Origin: Pseudoalteromonas rubra
GTDB taxonomy: Bacteria > Pseudomonadota > Gammaproteobacteria > Enterobacterales > Alteromonadaceae
DNA length: 64,000 bases
Direction: 5' to 3'
Assembly: GCF_001482385.1 (NCBI RefSeq)
Contig: NZ_CP013611.1
Coordinates: forward strand, 3,975,501-4,039,500
Position 1 is the first letter of the stretch; each line of letters begins with the position of its first letter. The position numbers and the translations under genes are program-made. Shown in pieces: positions 17,951 to 26,713 of the stretch. The notes under the pieces are model-generated. The model made no database searches. It had not been told where the DNA came from and was given only the letters and a program-made list of their open reading frames with translations.

Positions 17951-18548
17951 CAAGCTCAGATTATCGAATCTAAAGGAATCCCGGCAAGTTGACGTTGCCT
18001 ATGTTAGTGCCACTATAAAGAGGCAAGTTTGATGATTCAGGGTTTTATTCTTCATGTATTTTTTATCACGTGCAAAATGGCTGTTCTACTGCAATCGCAT
18101 TAGAGGGAGTATGTCTACAGTGCGTGGCTGGTGGCAAATGTAACACCTAAATGTGTACCACTAACGTGCTCACATAGTGAAGTGGGTGTGGAATAAAAAG
18201 AAGGACTGATTAGAGGTCGTGTCTTTAATTAGTCTTGAACAATCATCATCCTTATTTTGGCTATAATAACCCTTTTAGGTACAATCGACATTCAGGGCAA
18301 TAATCAGTACTTTTATAGTGATTGAAGTGTGATTTATATCAAGTGATTGGCTGGTTCATTAAAAAAAGTATCGCGATGAGCAGACAGTTACCGTGAAAGC
18401 GTTCAAAATTCTGTGTTAGCAGGAAGTGATAGGTCACCTGGGGTGTTGACGTTGTCCAGGATAACCGTGTGTAGGGTGAGATAACTCAGGTAAAATCCAG
18501 GCAGAGTCTCTTTTTCGCGACTGCTGGCAAAAAATTTGGTTTGTTTTC
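17951..18548. other. Intergenic stretch with no recognised feature
   Basis: About 600 bp of AT-rich sequence between the subtilisin terminator and the NAT promoter. Only a short minus-strand frame is present, without a ribosome-binding site or recognisable protein. I see nothing in it. Confidence 0.5.
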
Positions 18549-18579
18549 TTGACCTTAACTTAAGTTGAGGTTCTAGCCT
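18549..18579 (+). promoter_or_regulatory. MerR/SoxR-type promoter upstream of the NAT gene
   Basis: -35 TTGACC (18549-18554) and -10 TAGCCT (18574-18579) are separated by 19 bp, longer than the normal 17. The near-perfect palindrome ACCTTAACTTAAGTTGAGGT (18552-18571) fills the spacer. A palindrome in an over-long spacer is the classic arrangement for MerR-family activators, and its CCT...AGG ends with a TTAACTTAA-like centre resemble a SoxR box. No MerR or SoxR gene is present in the window, so the regulator is encoded elsewhere. Confidence 0.7.
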
Positions 18580-18604
18580 TAAGTTAATCTCAAAGAAAAG
18601 GAAA

Positions 18605-19423
18605 ATGATCATGATGATTCAAGATTATATTAAATCGCTTCAGTTGACTCAGCAGCATGCCTGTTTGGCACAGCTCAAGGAAATCCAGGAAAAACATCTT
18701 GAAATGTATAGCTTTTCAAGCATCAGTGCACTGGGCGCAGAGATAATATCGCTTCAGGAGGAAGCCTTGCTGGATCGTCTGGTACTCCGGAAAAAGGGAG
18801 GCTACTGCTTTGAGCAGAATAAACTGGCTTACCTGGCACTGGAGCATTTGGGCTATGAGGTTCAGCCATTGCTGGCCAAGGTACTGTTAAATGGCAAGGA
18901 AGACAATGCCAGAACGCACCGGGTTACTTTGGTGAAAATCGGGGATGAAAGTTACTTATTTGATGTGGGTTTTGGCTCAAAATCACCAAAAGAGCCATTG
19001 TGTATTTCTCAGTCCGGCACCATCGAGGTCGGAAACTATCATTACAAAATAACCCGCACAGGGTCAGATGTGCGTATTGAGCTGTTACAGCCTGAGCAGA
19101 TCAGCCTTTATAGTGTGTCGTTGGTTCCCGTAACGGAGAAAGACTTTGATGTGGTGCATTTTTACAGCCACCAGCATCCTGAGTCTAATTTTGTGAATAA
19201 TCTTGTACTTTCACGGGTGACGGGCGGACAACGCTTTACCTTACGCAACTTGCTTTACAGGGAGCTGCACGAAGTAAGTCAATTCAGTACCGTCATCGAA
19301 GTCACGTCAGCACAGCAGTTGTTGTCTCTGATGCGGCAAAAGTTTTTGCTGAATGTTTGCACTTCTGAAGCTGAACGTCTATTTGCTCGCGCACAGAAAA
19401 GCATGAGAATGCAAAGCGCATAA
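18605..19423 (+). CDS. Arylamine N-acetyltransferase
   Basis: A 272-residue NAT-family enzyme that moves acetyl from acetyl-CoA to arylamines, hydrazines or aromatic hydroxylamines via a Cys-thioester. The catalytic triad is visible: Cys68 in KKGGYCFEQN, His105 in ARTHRVTL and Asp120 in LFDVGFGSK. Length is normal for bacterial NATs (about 270-280). Several Met starts are possible (18605, 18611, 18614); AAAGGAAA lies just upstream of the first. The MerR/SoxR-type promoter suggests induction by a redox-active or toxic compound. Next to a blue-pigment synthetase it could modify or detoxify an amino-bearing intermediate; that link is inference. Confidence 0.9.
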   Translation: MIMMIQDYIKSLQLTQQHACLAQLKEIQEKHLEMYSFSSISALGAEIISLQEEALLDRLVLRKKGGYCFEQNKLAYLALEHLGYEVQPLLAKVLLNGKEDNARTHRVTLVKIGDESYLFDVGFGSKSPKEPLCISQSGTIEVGNYHYKITRTGSDVRIELLQPEQISLYSVSLVPVTEKDFDVVHFYSHQHPESNFVNNLVLSRVTGGQRFTLRNLLYRELHEVSQFSTVIEVTSAQQLLSLMRQKFLLNVCTSEAERLFARAQKSMRMQSA

Positions 19424-19533
19424 CTTATTGAATGGCCATCGCAGCGTATAGGGTTTAACTACGCCGCTGTGATGGCAGACTTTTTTGAGAGATTGGGCAC
19501 GGGTAATGCGTCTACCAAGCCATTACCACAGCC

Positions 19534-19570
19534 AAAAAAAGAGGTAACGTTTAACGTTACCTCTTTTTTA
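19534..19570. terminator. Bidirectional terminator between NAT and marR genes
   Basis: GAGGTAACGTT and AACGTTACCTC form an 11-bp perfect stem, flanked by an A run on the left and a T run on the right. It serves both convergent genes. Confidence 0.9.
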
Positions 19571-19605
19571 TTTGTTTCCGGATAGCGCCATCATGCGCAA
19601 CCCGA

Positions 19606-20100
19606 TTAGTGATGTAAATTGACAAGCAGTTTCTTTAACAGGTTTGCCAGCTGCTGTTTTTCGTCCTCTTCAAGTGGTGATAGCAAGTAATGCCCTTTGG
19701 CAACGTGCTCTGTGACCACTTCATTGATCAGCTCCAGCCCTTGTTCTGTCAAACTGACCATGACTCCACGGCGATCATTAGGATCCGGGTTACGTTTAAC
19801 TAAATCCTTTGCTTCAAGCTTATCAATGCGGTTGGTCATGGAACCAGAGGTCAGCATTAATGTCTGTAATAACTGGTTAGGCGTTAGTGTGTAAGGTTCG
19901 CCTGAGCGACGCAATGTTGCCAGTACATCGAACTCACCCCCATTTAGGCCAAACCGGCTGAATACACCATGCAGCTCTTTGCTGAATATAGCATCCGTTC
20001 TGACCAGGCGGCCCATTATGGCCATAGGTGAGGGATCGATATCGGGCCTTTCTTTCTCCCATTGAGCAATTACGGTGTCTACTAAATCATGTTTCTGCAT
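19606..20100 (-). CDS. MarR-family regulator, probable repressor of the pigment regulon (PecS-like position)
   Basis: A 164-residue MarR-type winged-helix protein: GGEFDVLATLRRSG, LTPNQLLQTLMLTSGSMTNRIDKLEAKDLVKRNPDPNDRRGVMVSLTEQG (helix-turn-helix plus wing with the DRR motif), and dimerising helices at both ends. It is divergent from the indigoidine synthetase. In Dickeya the MarR-family PecS represses indigoidine genes, and length and context agree with such a role. Shared ATCTT-type dyads at its own, the synthetase, the RND and the trpF-like promoters suggest autoregulation and control of all four units. MarR proteins usually release DNA on binding small phenolic ligands or on oxidation; the signal here is unknown. 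Confidence 0.9.
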   Translation of the reverse strand: MQKHDLVDTVIAQWEKERPDIDPSPMAIMGRLVRTDAIFSKELHGVFSRFGLNGGEFDVLATLRRSGEPYTLTPNQLLQTLMLTSGSMTNRIDKLEAKDLVKRNPDPNDRRGVMVSLTEQGLELINEVVTEHVAKGHYLLSPLEEDEKQQLANLLKKLLVNLHH

Positions 20101-20132
20101 AAAAACTACTTCTCTGTTTTCTTTGATGCGTT

Positions 20133-20161
20133 AAAGATACTTCAAAACAAACTTTGTGGCA
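20133..20161 (-). promoter_or_regulatory. marR promoter
   Basis: On the minus strand TTGCCA and TATCTT are separated by 17 bp, about 35 bp from the marR start. The -10 hexamer TATCTT is the same as in the other promoters of the proposed regulon and overlaps an ATCTTT half-site. Confidence 0.6.
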
Positions 20162-20178
20162 AGAGTTATCACATCAAA

Positions 20179-20224
20179 TATCTTCACAAAAAGTATGTTG
20201 ACATTAAGATATATTTATTTATCT
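20179..20224 (+). promoter_or_regulatory. Promoter and candidate MarR operator of the indigoidine operon
   Basis: TTGACA (20197-20202), a 16-bp spacer and TATCTT (20219-20224). The 16-mer ATCTTCACAAAAAGTA (20179-20194), a degenerate copy of ATCTTT-N4-AAAGAT, ends 2 bp before the -35 box. This is exactly the spacing seen for the perfect copy at 46700-46715. A further AAGATA...TATCTT dyad spans the spacer and -10. Leader to the synthetase ATG is about 125 nt. Confidence 0.68.
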
Positions 20225-20350
20225 TAGTATGGAACTTGTTGCATAGGATTTAGCTACTAGGCTTTAAAGCTAAAGTTGGGAAGTGGCATCAAGTGGATTT
20301 GTGAAGACTTAGAAACTTAGATGAACGAAATTTAATTAAGGGATTTAAAA

Positions 20351-23300
20351 ATGAACTTACTAAACTCACCGAACACGCATCAGTCAGCCTGTGGTGTTGC
20401 GCTTGCTGAAGCTGAAATAAAAGCAATAAATCTAATTGAATTAATGCGTCATCAGGTTGCAACACAACCTGAAGCGACCGCCGTTGTTGGTCATCATGAG
20501 AGCATGACTTTTGCGCAGCTGGATCTGCGAGCACAGCAGATTGCTGCGACATTACAGCAACTTAATGCTAAACCAGACGACTATATAGGCCTATTTGTTG
20601 AGCCTTCTGACGACTTGGTAGTCGGCGTGTGGGGCAGCTTATATGCCGGGTGTGGTTATTTACCTCTGTCACCTGAATACCCTGATAAGCGGGTATTACA
20701 CATGATCACTGACTCAAAAACTCAGTTGATATTGACACAATCACACCTGAAAGAAAAAATCATCTCGCTTGTTGGGCCTTCTGTTACGGTCATTTGCCTG
20801 GAAGAGCTGAGTAATGAACAGACATACTGTGCAGAGGTTGCCCCTGAAAATCTGGCTTACATGATTTATACCTCGGGCAGCACCGGAACTCCGAAAGGCG
20901 TCATGATTGAGCACGGAAATATCGTTAATCAGATGCGTTGGCTACGTCAGCAGTTTGGATTTGATAACAGCACACGCATTATTCAGAAAACGCCATTTAG
21001 CTTCGATGCGGCACAATGGGAAATCCTGGCGTGTGCTATGGGTGCCTGTGTCGTGGCGAGTGAGCCAGGCATGTATCGTGACCCGATGGCATTGATTGAC
21101 GCCATGATTGAAAACGAAGTCACTGTTTTGCAGTGTGTGCCCACCTTGTTGCAGGCTCTGCTGGACACCCCAGGGATCCAGCTTTGTAGCTCACTACAGC
21201 ACGTCTTTAGTGGTGGTGAAACCCTGACAAAACAACTGGCAGCGCAGTTTTTTGAAGAGCTTCCGGGCCTTAAGTTAACCAACCTGTATGGCCCCACTGA
21301 GTGCACCATCAACTCATCCAGTTATACGGTGACTCAAAGTACACTGGAGCAGGACTTTGAGGCCATTTCAATTGGTCAGGCCGTTGCAAATACGCACTAT
21401 TATGTGCTGGATGATGAACTACAACCGGTTGCAGCCGGCGAATCCGGTGAGTTGTACATCAGTGGTGCGCAGATCGCTCGTGGTTACTTTGACAGAGCTG
21501 ATATCACCAAAGAGCGTTTTATCTCTAACCCGCACTCTGATGAGCCGCAGCACAGCGTGCTTTATCGAAGTGGGGATGTTGTTAAGCTCGATGATCAGGG
21601 TAATGCACACTTCCTGGGTCGCGTTGACAATCAGGTCAAACTGCGTGGTTATCGGGTTGAGCTGGATGAGATCCGTCTGGCGATAGAAAAGCACGACTGG
21701 GTTAAAAACGCTGCTATGGTAATTAAAAATGATGAGCGAACCGGATTTCAGAACCTGATTGCCTGTATTGAGCTGAACAAACGTGAAGCCGCAGTGATGG
21801 ATCAGGGCAATCACGGTGAGCACCATCAGTCGAAGAAAAACAAACTTCAGGTAAAAGCGCAGCTCTCTAATGCGGGTTTCCGCTCAGAGGCGGTACTCAA
21901 AGATGAGCCATCTTTTGAATTACCAAATAAACAACCAACACAAGGTCAGTCAGAAACGGTGTTTGCACGTAAAACCTATCGTTTCTTCGAAGGGGGAGAG
22001 CTGACGCAGCAGGACATCGTTGATTTACTCGCAGCACCAGAGCGTGCAGGTAAGAGTGTCGATGTGGCCCAGTTAAGCTATGGGCAGTTTGGCCAGATCA
22101 TGCGCTACTTTGGTCAATTCAAAAGTGAAGAGCGTTTGTTACCTAAATATGGTTATGCGTCACCAGGCGCGCTATACGCAACTCAGTTATTTGTTGAAAT
22201 ACATCAGCTTTTTGATCTGGATGCCGGTATTTACTACTACCAGCCAGAGCAACACACACTGCATTTAGTACGCCCGGTTGCCGAGCACAGTGAAGCCCAG
22301 CTGAAAGTTCACTTCTTGGGTAAACAACAGGCAATCGAGCCGGTGTACAAAAACAACATTCTGGAAGTGTTGGAAATGGAAACTGGACACATGCTGGGGC
22401 TGTTTGATCAGGTATTGCCTTTATTTGGGCTGGCTGTTGGCAAAGGGGAATTCACTGAGTCACTGCAAGAATACCTCGCGGTTGAGCACGATGATCAATA
22501 CCTGGGCAGTTATGAGATTACCCCGGCGGCGCAAGGCGTGCCATTGCAAGAAGTCGAGTCAATCGTGCAGATCCAGGGTGTTGAGGGTCTGGAGAATGGC
22601 CAGTATTCGCTGCAAGGCGGTGAATTTGTGCCCCTGTCTGAAAAACTCATAGAGAAGAAAAGCGTCATCGCGATTAATCAGCAGGTCTATGAGCGTTCCA
22701 GCTTTGGTGTATCTATGCTCAGCCACACGACTGAAGCATGGCGACACTATGTCGACCTTGGCCGACGCTTGCAACAATTGCAAATGAACAAACTGAACAT
22801 TGGTTTGATGTCATCCGGTTACAGCTCGAAAAGTGGGAATAACCTGCCATCAGCGGATCGCTTCGGCATTATCCTGGCTGAGCAAGGCAAAGAGATGAAG
22901 CCATTCTACTTCTGTATCGGCGGTAAGGTGTCTGACGAACAAATGCGCAGCGAAGGGATGAAAGAAGATGCCATTCACATGCGTGGTCCGGTAGAAATCT
23001 TAAAAGATGACCTGCAAAGTCGCTTACCGACTTACATGGTACCGAATCAAATCGTGGCGTTCGATGCATTCCCGCAAACTGCCAACGGCAAAGTGGATTA
23101 TATCGCCTTACGTGACAACGAGAAGCTGTCGCAACTGGGTAATGACGTGCCTTATATTGAGCCACGTAACCCACTTGAAGAGCACATTGCAGAAATCTGG
23201 AAGCAAACACTGAAGTGGGATAAAGCGTCAGTTAAAGACAACTTCTTCGAAAGCGGCGGTAACTCACTGACAGCGGTGACCTTACTTAACCGAATAAATA

Positions 23301-24226
23301 AGGAGCTCAGTCTTAACCTGCCTATGCAGACGTTGTTCCAGGCCCCCAGTATTGAGGATTTGGCTCAGCATATTCAGGAAAGTGATCATGACACAGACAA
23401 TCGACTGATTTCATTAAATAATTCATCAAAAGACAGCAAAGTATTCTGCTGGCCGGGTTTGGGGGGCTATCCGATGAGCCTGAAGCCTCTGGCTGAGAAA
23501 GTGGCTGATCAGGCTGAATTCATTGGTGTTCAGGCACATGGTATCAATGAGCAGGAAGTACCGTACCAGACTATCAGTGAGATGGCGCGTGCAGACATTA
23601 AATTGCTAAAAGAAGCACAACCTGAAGGTCCTTACACATTATGGGGATATTCATTTGGTGCCAGAGTGGCGTTTGAAGTAGCACACCAGCTTGAGCAGGC
23701 AGGGGATGAAGTGAAGGATCTTTACCTGATTGCACCTGGATCGCCGGAGCTGCCGCAGTTTGCCAGCCGGGCACGCGTACCGTGTTTCAGTTCAGGGGCA
23801 TTTGTCACCATCTTGTACTCGGTGTTCTTCCAGAAGATCAGTGGTCCGGTGCTTGAAAAGTGCCTGGAAGTCGTGACCGACAAAGCCAGCTTTATCGACT
23901 TTGTGTGCACCAACCACAGAGCACTCAATCAGGACATGGTGAAACGCATTGTTGATATCGTGGTGCAAACCTACGAATTCAAATACACCTTTAATGAATT
24001 GCTGGAGCGTAATGTGAAGGCACCTAAGGTGATATTCAAAGCGCAAGGAGATGATTATTCATTCCTGGAGAACATACCGGGATATGCAGAAGACGAAACT
24101 CGCACAATCCACCTGGAGGCAGACCACTATGCCTTGCTTAAGCACCCAGGTGTTGAAGAATTGTTTGACTGTATTGTTGATTACCAGAGCGAAGCAGAAG
24201 CCTTTAATCGCTTGCTGACCGCCTAA
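20351..24226 (+). CDS. indC: Indigoidine synthetase-type single-module NRPS (A-Ox-T-TE)
   Basis: 1,291 residues, matching the 1,280-1,300 of BpsA/IndC enzymes, which oxidise and cyclise L-glutamine and release a product that dimerises to blue indigoidine. Adenylation domain: YTSGSTGTPKG near residue 172, NLYGPTE near 311, GRVDNQVKLRGYRVEL near 425. An FMN-dependent oxidase (McbC/SagB-like, from about 535: ARKTYRFFEGGEL to about 855) is inserted before the A10 motif NGKVDY (about 911), the hallmark of this family. The carrier domain follows (DNFFESGGNSLTAV, phosphopantetheine Ser near 972), then a thioesterase with GYSFGARVAF (Ser near 1100). ATG is preceded by AAGGGA. No phosphopantetheinyl transferase is in the window, so activation depends on one elsewhere. 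Confidence 0.95.
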   Translation: MNLLNSPNTHQSACGVALAEAEIKAINLIELMRHQVATQPEATAVVGHHESMTFAQLDLRAQQIAATLQQLNAKPDDYIGLFVEPSDDLVVGVWGSLYAGCGYLPLSPEYPDKRVLHMITDSKTQLILTQSHLKEKIISLVGPSVTVICLEELSNEQTYCAEVAPENLAYMIYTSGSTGTPKGVMIEHGNIVNQMRWLRQQFGFDNSTRIIQKTPFSFDAAQWEILACAMGACVVASEPGMYRDPMALIDAMIENEVTVLQCVPTLLQALLDTPGIQLCSSLQHVFSGGETLTKQLAAQFFEELPGLKLTNLYGPTECTINSSSYTVTQSTLEQDFEAISIGQAVANTHYYVLDDELQPVAAGESGELYISGAQIARGYFDRADITKERFISNPHSDEPQHSVLYRSGDVVKLDDQGNAHFLGRVDNQVKLRGYRVELDEIRLAIEKHDWVKNAAMVIKNDERTGFQNLIACIELNKREAAVMDQGNHGEHHQSKKNKLQVKAQLSNAGFRSEAVLKDEPSFELPNKQPTQGQSETVFARKTYRFFEGGELTQQDIVDLLAAPERAGKSVDVAQLSYGQFGQIMRYFGQFKSEERLLPKYGYASPGALYATQLFVEIHQLFDLDAGIYYYQPEQHTLHLVRPVAEHSEAQLKVHFLGKQQAIEPVYKNNILEVLEMETGHMLGLFDQVLPLFGLAVGKGEFTESLQEYLAVEHDDQYLGSYEITPAAQGVPLQEVESIVQIQGVEGLENGQYSLQGGEFVPLSEKLIEKKSVIAINQQVYERSSFGVSMLSHTTEAWRHYVDLGRRLQQLQMNKLNIGLMSSGYSSKSGNNLPSADRFGIILAEQGKEMKPFYFCIGGKVSDEQMRSEGMKEDAIHMRGPVEILKDDLQSRLPTYMVPNQIVAFDAFPQTANGKVDYIALRDNEKLSQLGNDVPYIEPRNPLEEHIAEIWKQTLKWDKASVKDNFFESGGNSLTAVTLLNRINKELSLNLPMQTLFQAPSIEDLAQHIQESDHDTDNRLISLNNSSKDSKVFCWPGLGGYPMSLKPLAEKVADQAEFIGVQAHGINEQEVPYQTISEMARADIKLLKEAQPEGPYTLWGYSFGARVAFEVAHQLEQAGDEVKDLYLIAPGSPELPQFASRARVPCFSSGAFVTILYSVFFQKISGPVLEKCLEVVTDKASFIDFVCTNHRALNQDMVKRIVDIVVQTYEFKYTFNELLERNVKAPKVIFKAQGDDYSFLENIPGYAEDETRTIHLEADHYALLKHPGVEELFDCIVDYQSEAEAFNRLLTA

Positions 24227-24246
24227 CGCATTTAAGGAGAAAAACC

Positions 24247-24471
24247 ATGCCACATGTAGATATTCATTATTTTGCGTGCCCGGTTTCTGACATAGCGAAA
24301 GAAGCCATTGCACAAACCATTACGGCAATTTTGAGCAAAGAGCTCAATTGCGGTGAAGAAGTGATTTCAGTTGCCTTATGCCCTCAAGTACCTGAGGACT
24401 GGCAGCAAAACGTATATCAGCCGTTAATTACGGCGCAAAAAGATAAACTGATTAAATTTCCGAATTACTAA
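24247..24471 (+). CDS. 4-Oxalocrotonate tautomerase-like protein
   Basis: A 74-residue protein starting MPHVDIHYF; Pro2 after Met removal is the catalytic base of the tautomerase superfamily. The beta-alpha-beta layout and length fit a 4-OT subunit, which acts as a hexamer on keto-enol pairs. It starts 21 bp after the synthetase stop with AAGGAG, so it is in the same operon. A tautomerase is not part of the minimal indigoidine pathway as usually described. Here it might isomerise the aminopiperidine-dione product of the NRPS; that is inference. Confidence 0.82.
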   Translation: MPHVDIHYFACPVSDIAKEAIAQTITAILSKELNCGEEVISVALCPQVPEDWQQNVYQPLITAQKDKLIKFPNY

Positions 24472-24499
24472 ATTTACGAATTATGACAAGGACAAAATT

Positions 24500-25447
24500 A
24501 TGAACAACTTATCAATCCCATTAGTTATTAAACCCGAAGTTCAAGCGGCCCTGAGACAAGGCAAACCTGTTGTCGCACTGGAGTCTAATGTTATTACACA
24601 TGGACTGGATTATCCGGATAACCGCCTGACTGCATTAAAAGTTGAAGCCGCGGTGCGCGAATCAGGTGCTGTGCCTGCCACCATTGGTATTGCAGACGGT
24701 AAATTCCTGATAGGCATGAACGAGGAAGAAATTGAGCTGTTCGCAACAACGGCTAATATTCCTAAAGTAAGTACTCGTGATTTACCTGTGGTACTGGCCA
24801 AGAAACAGCTGGGTGCAACCACCGTGGCTTCATCGTTAATCGCGGCAGAGATTGCGGGCATTGACTTCTTCTCTTCGGCAGGGATTGGCGGGGTACACCG
24901 TGGTGCACAGGAAACCATGGATATTTCTTCGGATTTAATCCAGTTCACTCAATCGCGTGTTGCAGTGGTGTGTGCCGGTGCCAAGAATATCCTAGATTTG
25001 GGCCTGACGCTGGAGTTCCTGGAAACCCATAACGTCCCTGTGATCTCTTATCAGTTTGATGATTTTCCTGCTTTTTACTGTCGTTCAAGTGGCTTTAAAG
25101 CACCACAACGTATCGATGATGCTGATTTGCTGGCCGAAATTATTGAAACGCAATGGCGCTTAGATGAAGGACGCAGCGTGGTGATCACAACGCCTACCCG
25201 TGAGGAAGATGCGATTGACAGTGAAGAAGTCAATGAAGCGATTAATGATGCTGTTCGTGCCGCTGAGGCCGAAGGTGTGAGCGGTAATGCGGTCACTAAA
25301 TACATCATGAAAGCCATTGATAAAGTCACTAATGGCCGTTCAGCACAAGCCAATTCCGCGGTTTTGATTAACACGGCACGTGTGGCTGGCTATCTGGCTG
25401 TAGCACATGCAAATCAAAAGCAGCGCGAGCACGATAGCGCAGCATAA
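24500..25447 (+). CDS. psuG: Pseudouridine-5'-phosphate glycosidase family protein (IndA/PsuG)
   Basis: 315 residues, the normal PsuG length. Conserved blocks: [14 protein letters not shown] (acidic residue Glu29), [24 protein letters not shown], and [13 protein letters not shown] with Lys162, matching the Schiff-base Lys of PsuG. PsuG reversibly cleaves the C-glycosidic bond of pseudouridine 5'-phosphate to uracil and ribose 5-phosphate. The homologue IndA accompanies indigoidine synthetases, and related enzymes form the C-nucleoside bond in minimycin-type pathways. As third gene of the pigment operon it may C-ribosylate the NRPS product or recycle a by-product. A downstream promoter for the pump starts 20 bp after its stop. 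Confidence 0.92.
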   Translation: MNNLSIPLVIKPEVQAALRQGKPVVALESNVITHGLDYPDNRLTALKVEAAVRESGAVPATIGIADGKFLIGMNEEEIELFATTANIPKVSTRDLPVVLAKKQLGATTVASSLIAAEIAGIDFFSSAGIGGVHRGAQETMDISSDLIQFTQSRVAVVCAGAKNILDLGLTLEFLETHNVPVISYQFDDFPAFYCRSSGFKAPQRIDDADLLAEIIETQWRLDEGRSVVITTPTREEDAIDSEEVNEAINDAVRAAEAEGVSGNAVTKYIMKAIDKVTNGRSAQANSAVLINTARVAGYLAVAHANQKQREHDSAA

Positions 25448-25467
25448 GGAAATACGCACAAAAGACA

Positions 25468-25536
25468 TTGACAAATTTTTTTGGTCATATATCTTTATAT
25501 AAAGATTCTTTGCTTAGTGTATCTTTTTGCAAAGTT
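25468..25536 (+). promoter_or_regulatory. RND pump promoter with a perfect MarR-type operator
   Basis: TTGACA (25468-25473), a 16-bp spacer and TATCTT (25490-25495). The perfect 16-bp palindrome ATCTTTATATAAAGAT (25491-25506) covers the -10 box. A second, one-mismatch-pair copy ATCTTTTTGCAAAGTT lies at 25521-25536, downstream of the start region. The layout fits repression by promoter occlusion. The same dyad occurs at 46700-46715. Confidence 0.8.
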
Positions 25537-25591
25537 TGATTCAGGAGCAGCCTTCGGGCTGTTCCCCAAGGTAAAGGAAAAGGAGAAAGTC

Positions 25592-26713
25592 ATGAATATT
25601 AAACCCTGGATTTCAACAGCAAGTGTTGTTGCCACTTTGGTAGTAGGCAGTATTGCCCTTAAAGGGCGCATGATCGAAGCACGTAATACCGAGTTTTCAG
25701 AGCAATCCGCGACGGTAGAAGCGATGCGTGTAGAGACAGTACCGTATCAGTCATACATAGATATCAGTGGCGTGATTAAAGCACCACAAACCATCAATCT
25801 GGTGAATGAGGTATCGGGTAAAATCACTCAGTTGCACTTTAAGTCGGGCGATTTAGTCAAAGCAGGTGAACCCCTGTTAGAGATTGATCATGCAGAGGAG
25901 CTGGCACAACTGGCCGCGGCCAGGGCGCGCGTCACGCAGCAGGAAAGCACGCTGGTCCGTTATCGTAACCTGCACGAGCGCAAAAAGTTCAGCGACCAGC
26001 AACTGGAAGAAGCCATTACGCAGCTGGCTGAGTTCCGCGCACAGGTCGACTTACTTACAGCGCGTATTGATAAGAAAGTCATCAAGGCACCGTTTACCGC
26101 ATATGTCGGAATACACGACCTGCAAGTCGGCCAATATTTGGCACCTAACACTGTACTGACCAACATGGTTGGATTGCAGGAGCACATGTGGGTGGATTTC
26201 TCGGTACCACAAACGTATCAGGCACTGGCAATCAATACCCCGATTCGCGTTTCTCTGGTTGGTGACAGCGCTACGCCTCAACTGGCTTACGTTGAATCGG
26301 TAGAGCCAGGTATGACAGCAGCGTCCAGACAACTTAAATACCGTGCGCGCATCGAGCGTACTGAGCAGCTGAACACGAACCAGCTGGTTAAGATCAGCTT
26401 GCCGATAGGCACGAATCAGGAAGTCATTGCTGTTCCTTATCTGGCCATCGTTAAGGACCAACTGGGCGATTATGTTTATCTGTTGGAGAAAGACGAGCAG
26501 GGCACACTCAGAGCAACGCGTCAGCAGGTCGAGCTGGGTGAGCGCCTGGGCGACATGGTCATGATCACGGCTGGCCTTGAAGAAGACCGCCTGATCGCCA
26601 GCTCGGGTGCATTCAAACTACGCAGCGGTCTGAAAACGTTTGTCTCAGAGCCTCAGCAATCAGAGCAGGCAGTGGCGATGGAAGACACCCAGAAAGAAGG
26701 AGTTTCGCTATGA
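25592..26713 (+). CDS. RND efflux periplasmic adaptor (membrane fusion protein)
   Basis: A 373-residue HlyD/AcrA-type adaptor. The start at 25592 (MNIKPWISTASVV) has AAAGGAGAAAG upstream; the longer frame lacks one and crosses the operator. After an N-terminal anchor helix come the lipoyl/barrel-sandwich halves (EVSGKITQLHFKSGDLVKAGEPLLEID and DKKVIKAPFTAYVGIHDLQVGQYL) around an alpha-hairpin, then the beta-barrel and membrane-proximal domains. The stop overlaps the RND gene start (ATGA), implying translational coupling. It links the inner-membrane pump to an outer-membrane channel, which is not encoded here. Probably exports the pigment pathway product or a toxic intermediate. Confidence 0.92.
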   Translation: MNIKPWISTASVVATLVVGSIALKGRMIEARNTEFSEQSATVEAMRVETVPYQSYIDISGVIKAPQTINLVNEVSGKITQLHFKSGDLVKAGEPLLEIDHAEELAQLAAARARVTQQESTLVRYRNLHERKKFSDQQLEEAITQLAEFRAQVDLLTARIDKKVIKAPFTAYVGIHDLQVGQYLAPNTVLTNMVGLQEHMWVDFSVPQTYQALAINTPIRVSLVGDSATPQLAYVESVEPGMTAASRQLKYRARIERTEQLNTNQLVKISLPIGTNQEVIAVPYLAIVKDQLGDYVYLLEKDEQGTLRATRQQVELGERLGDMVMITAGLEEDRLIASSGAFKLRSGLKTFVSEPQQSEQAVAMEDTQKEGVSL

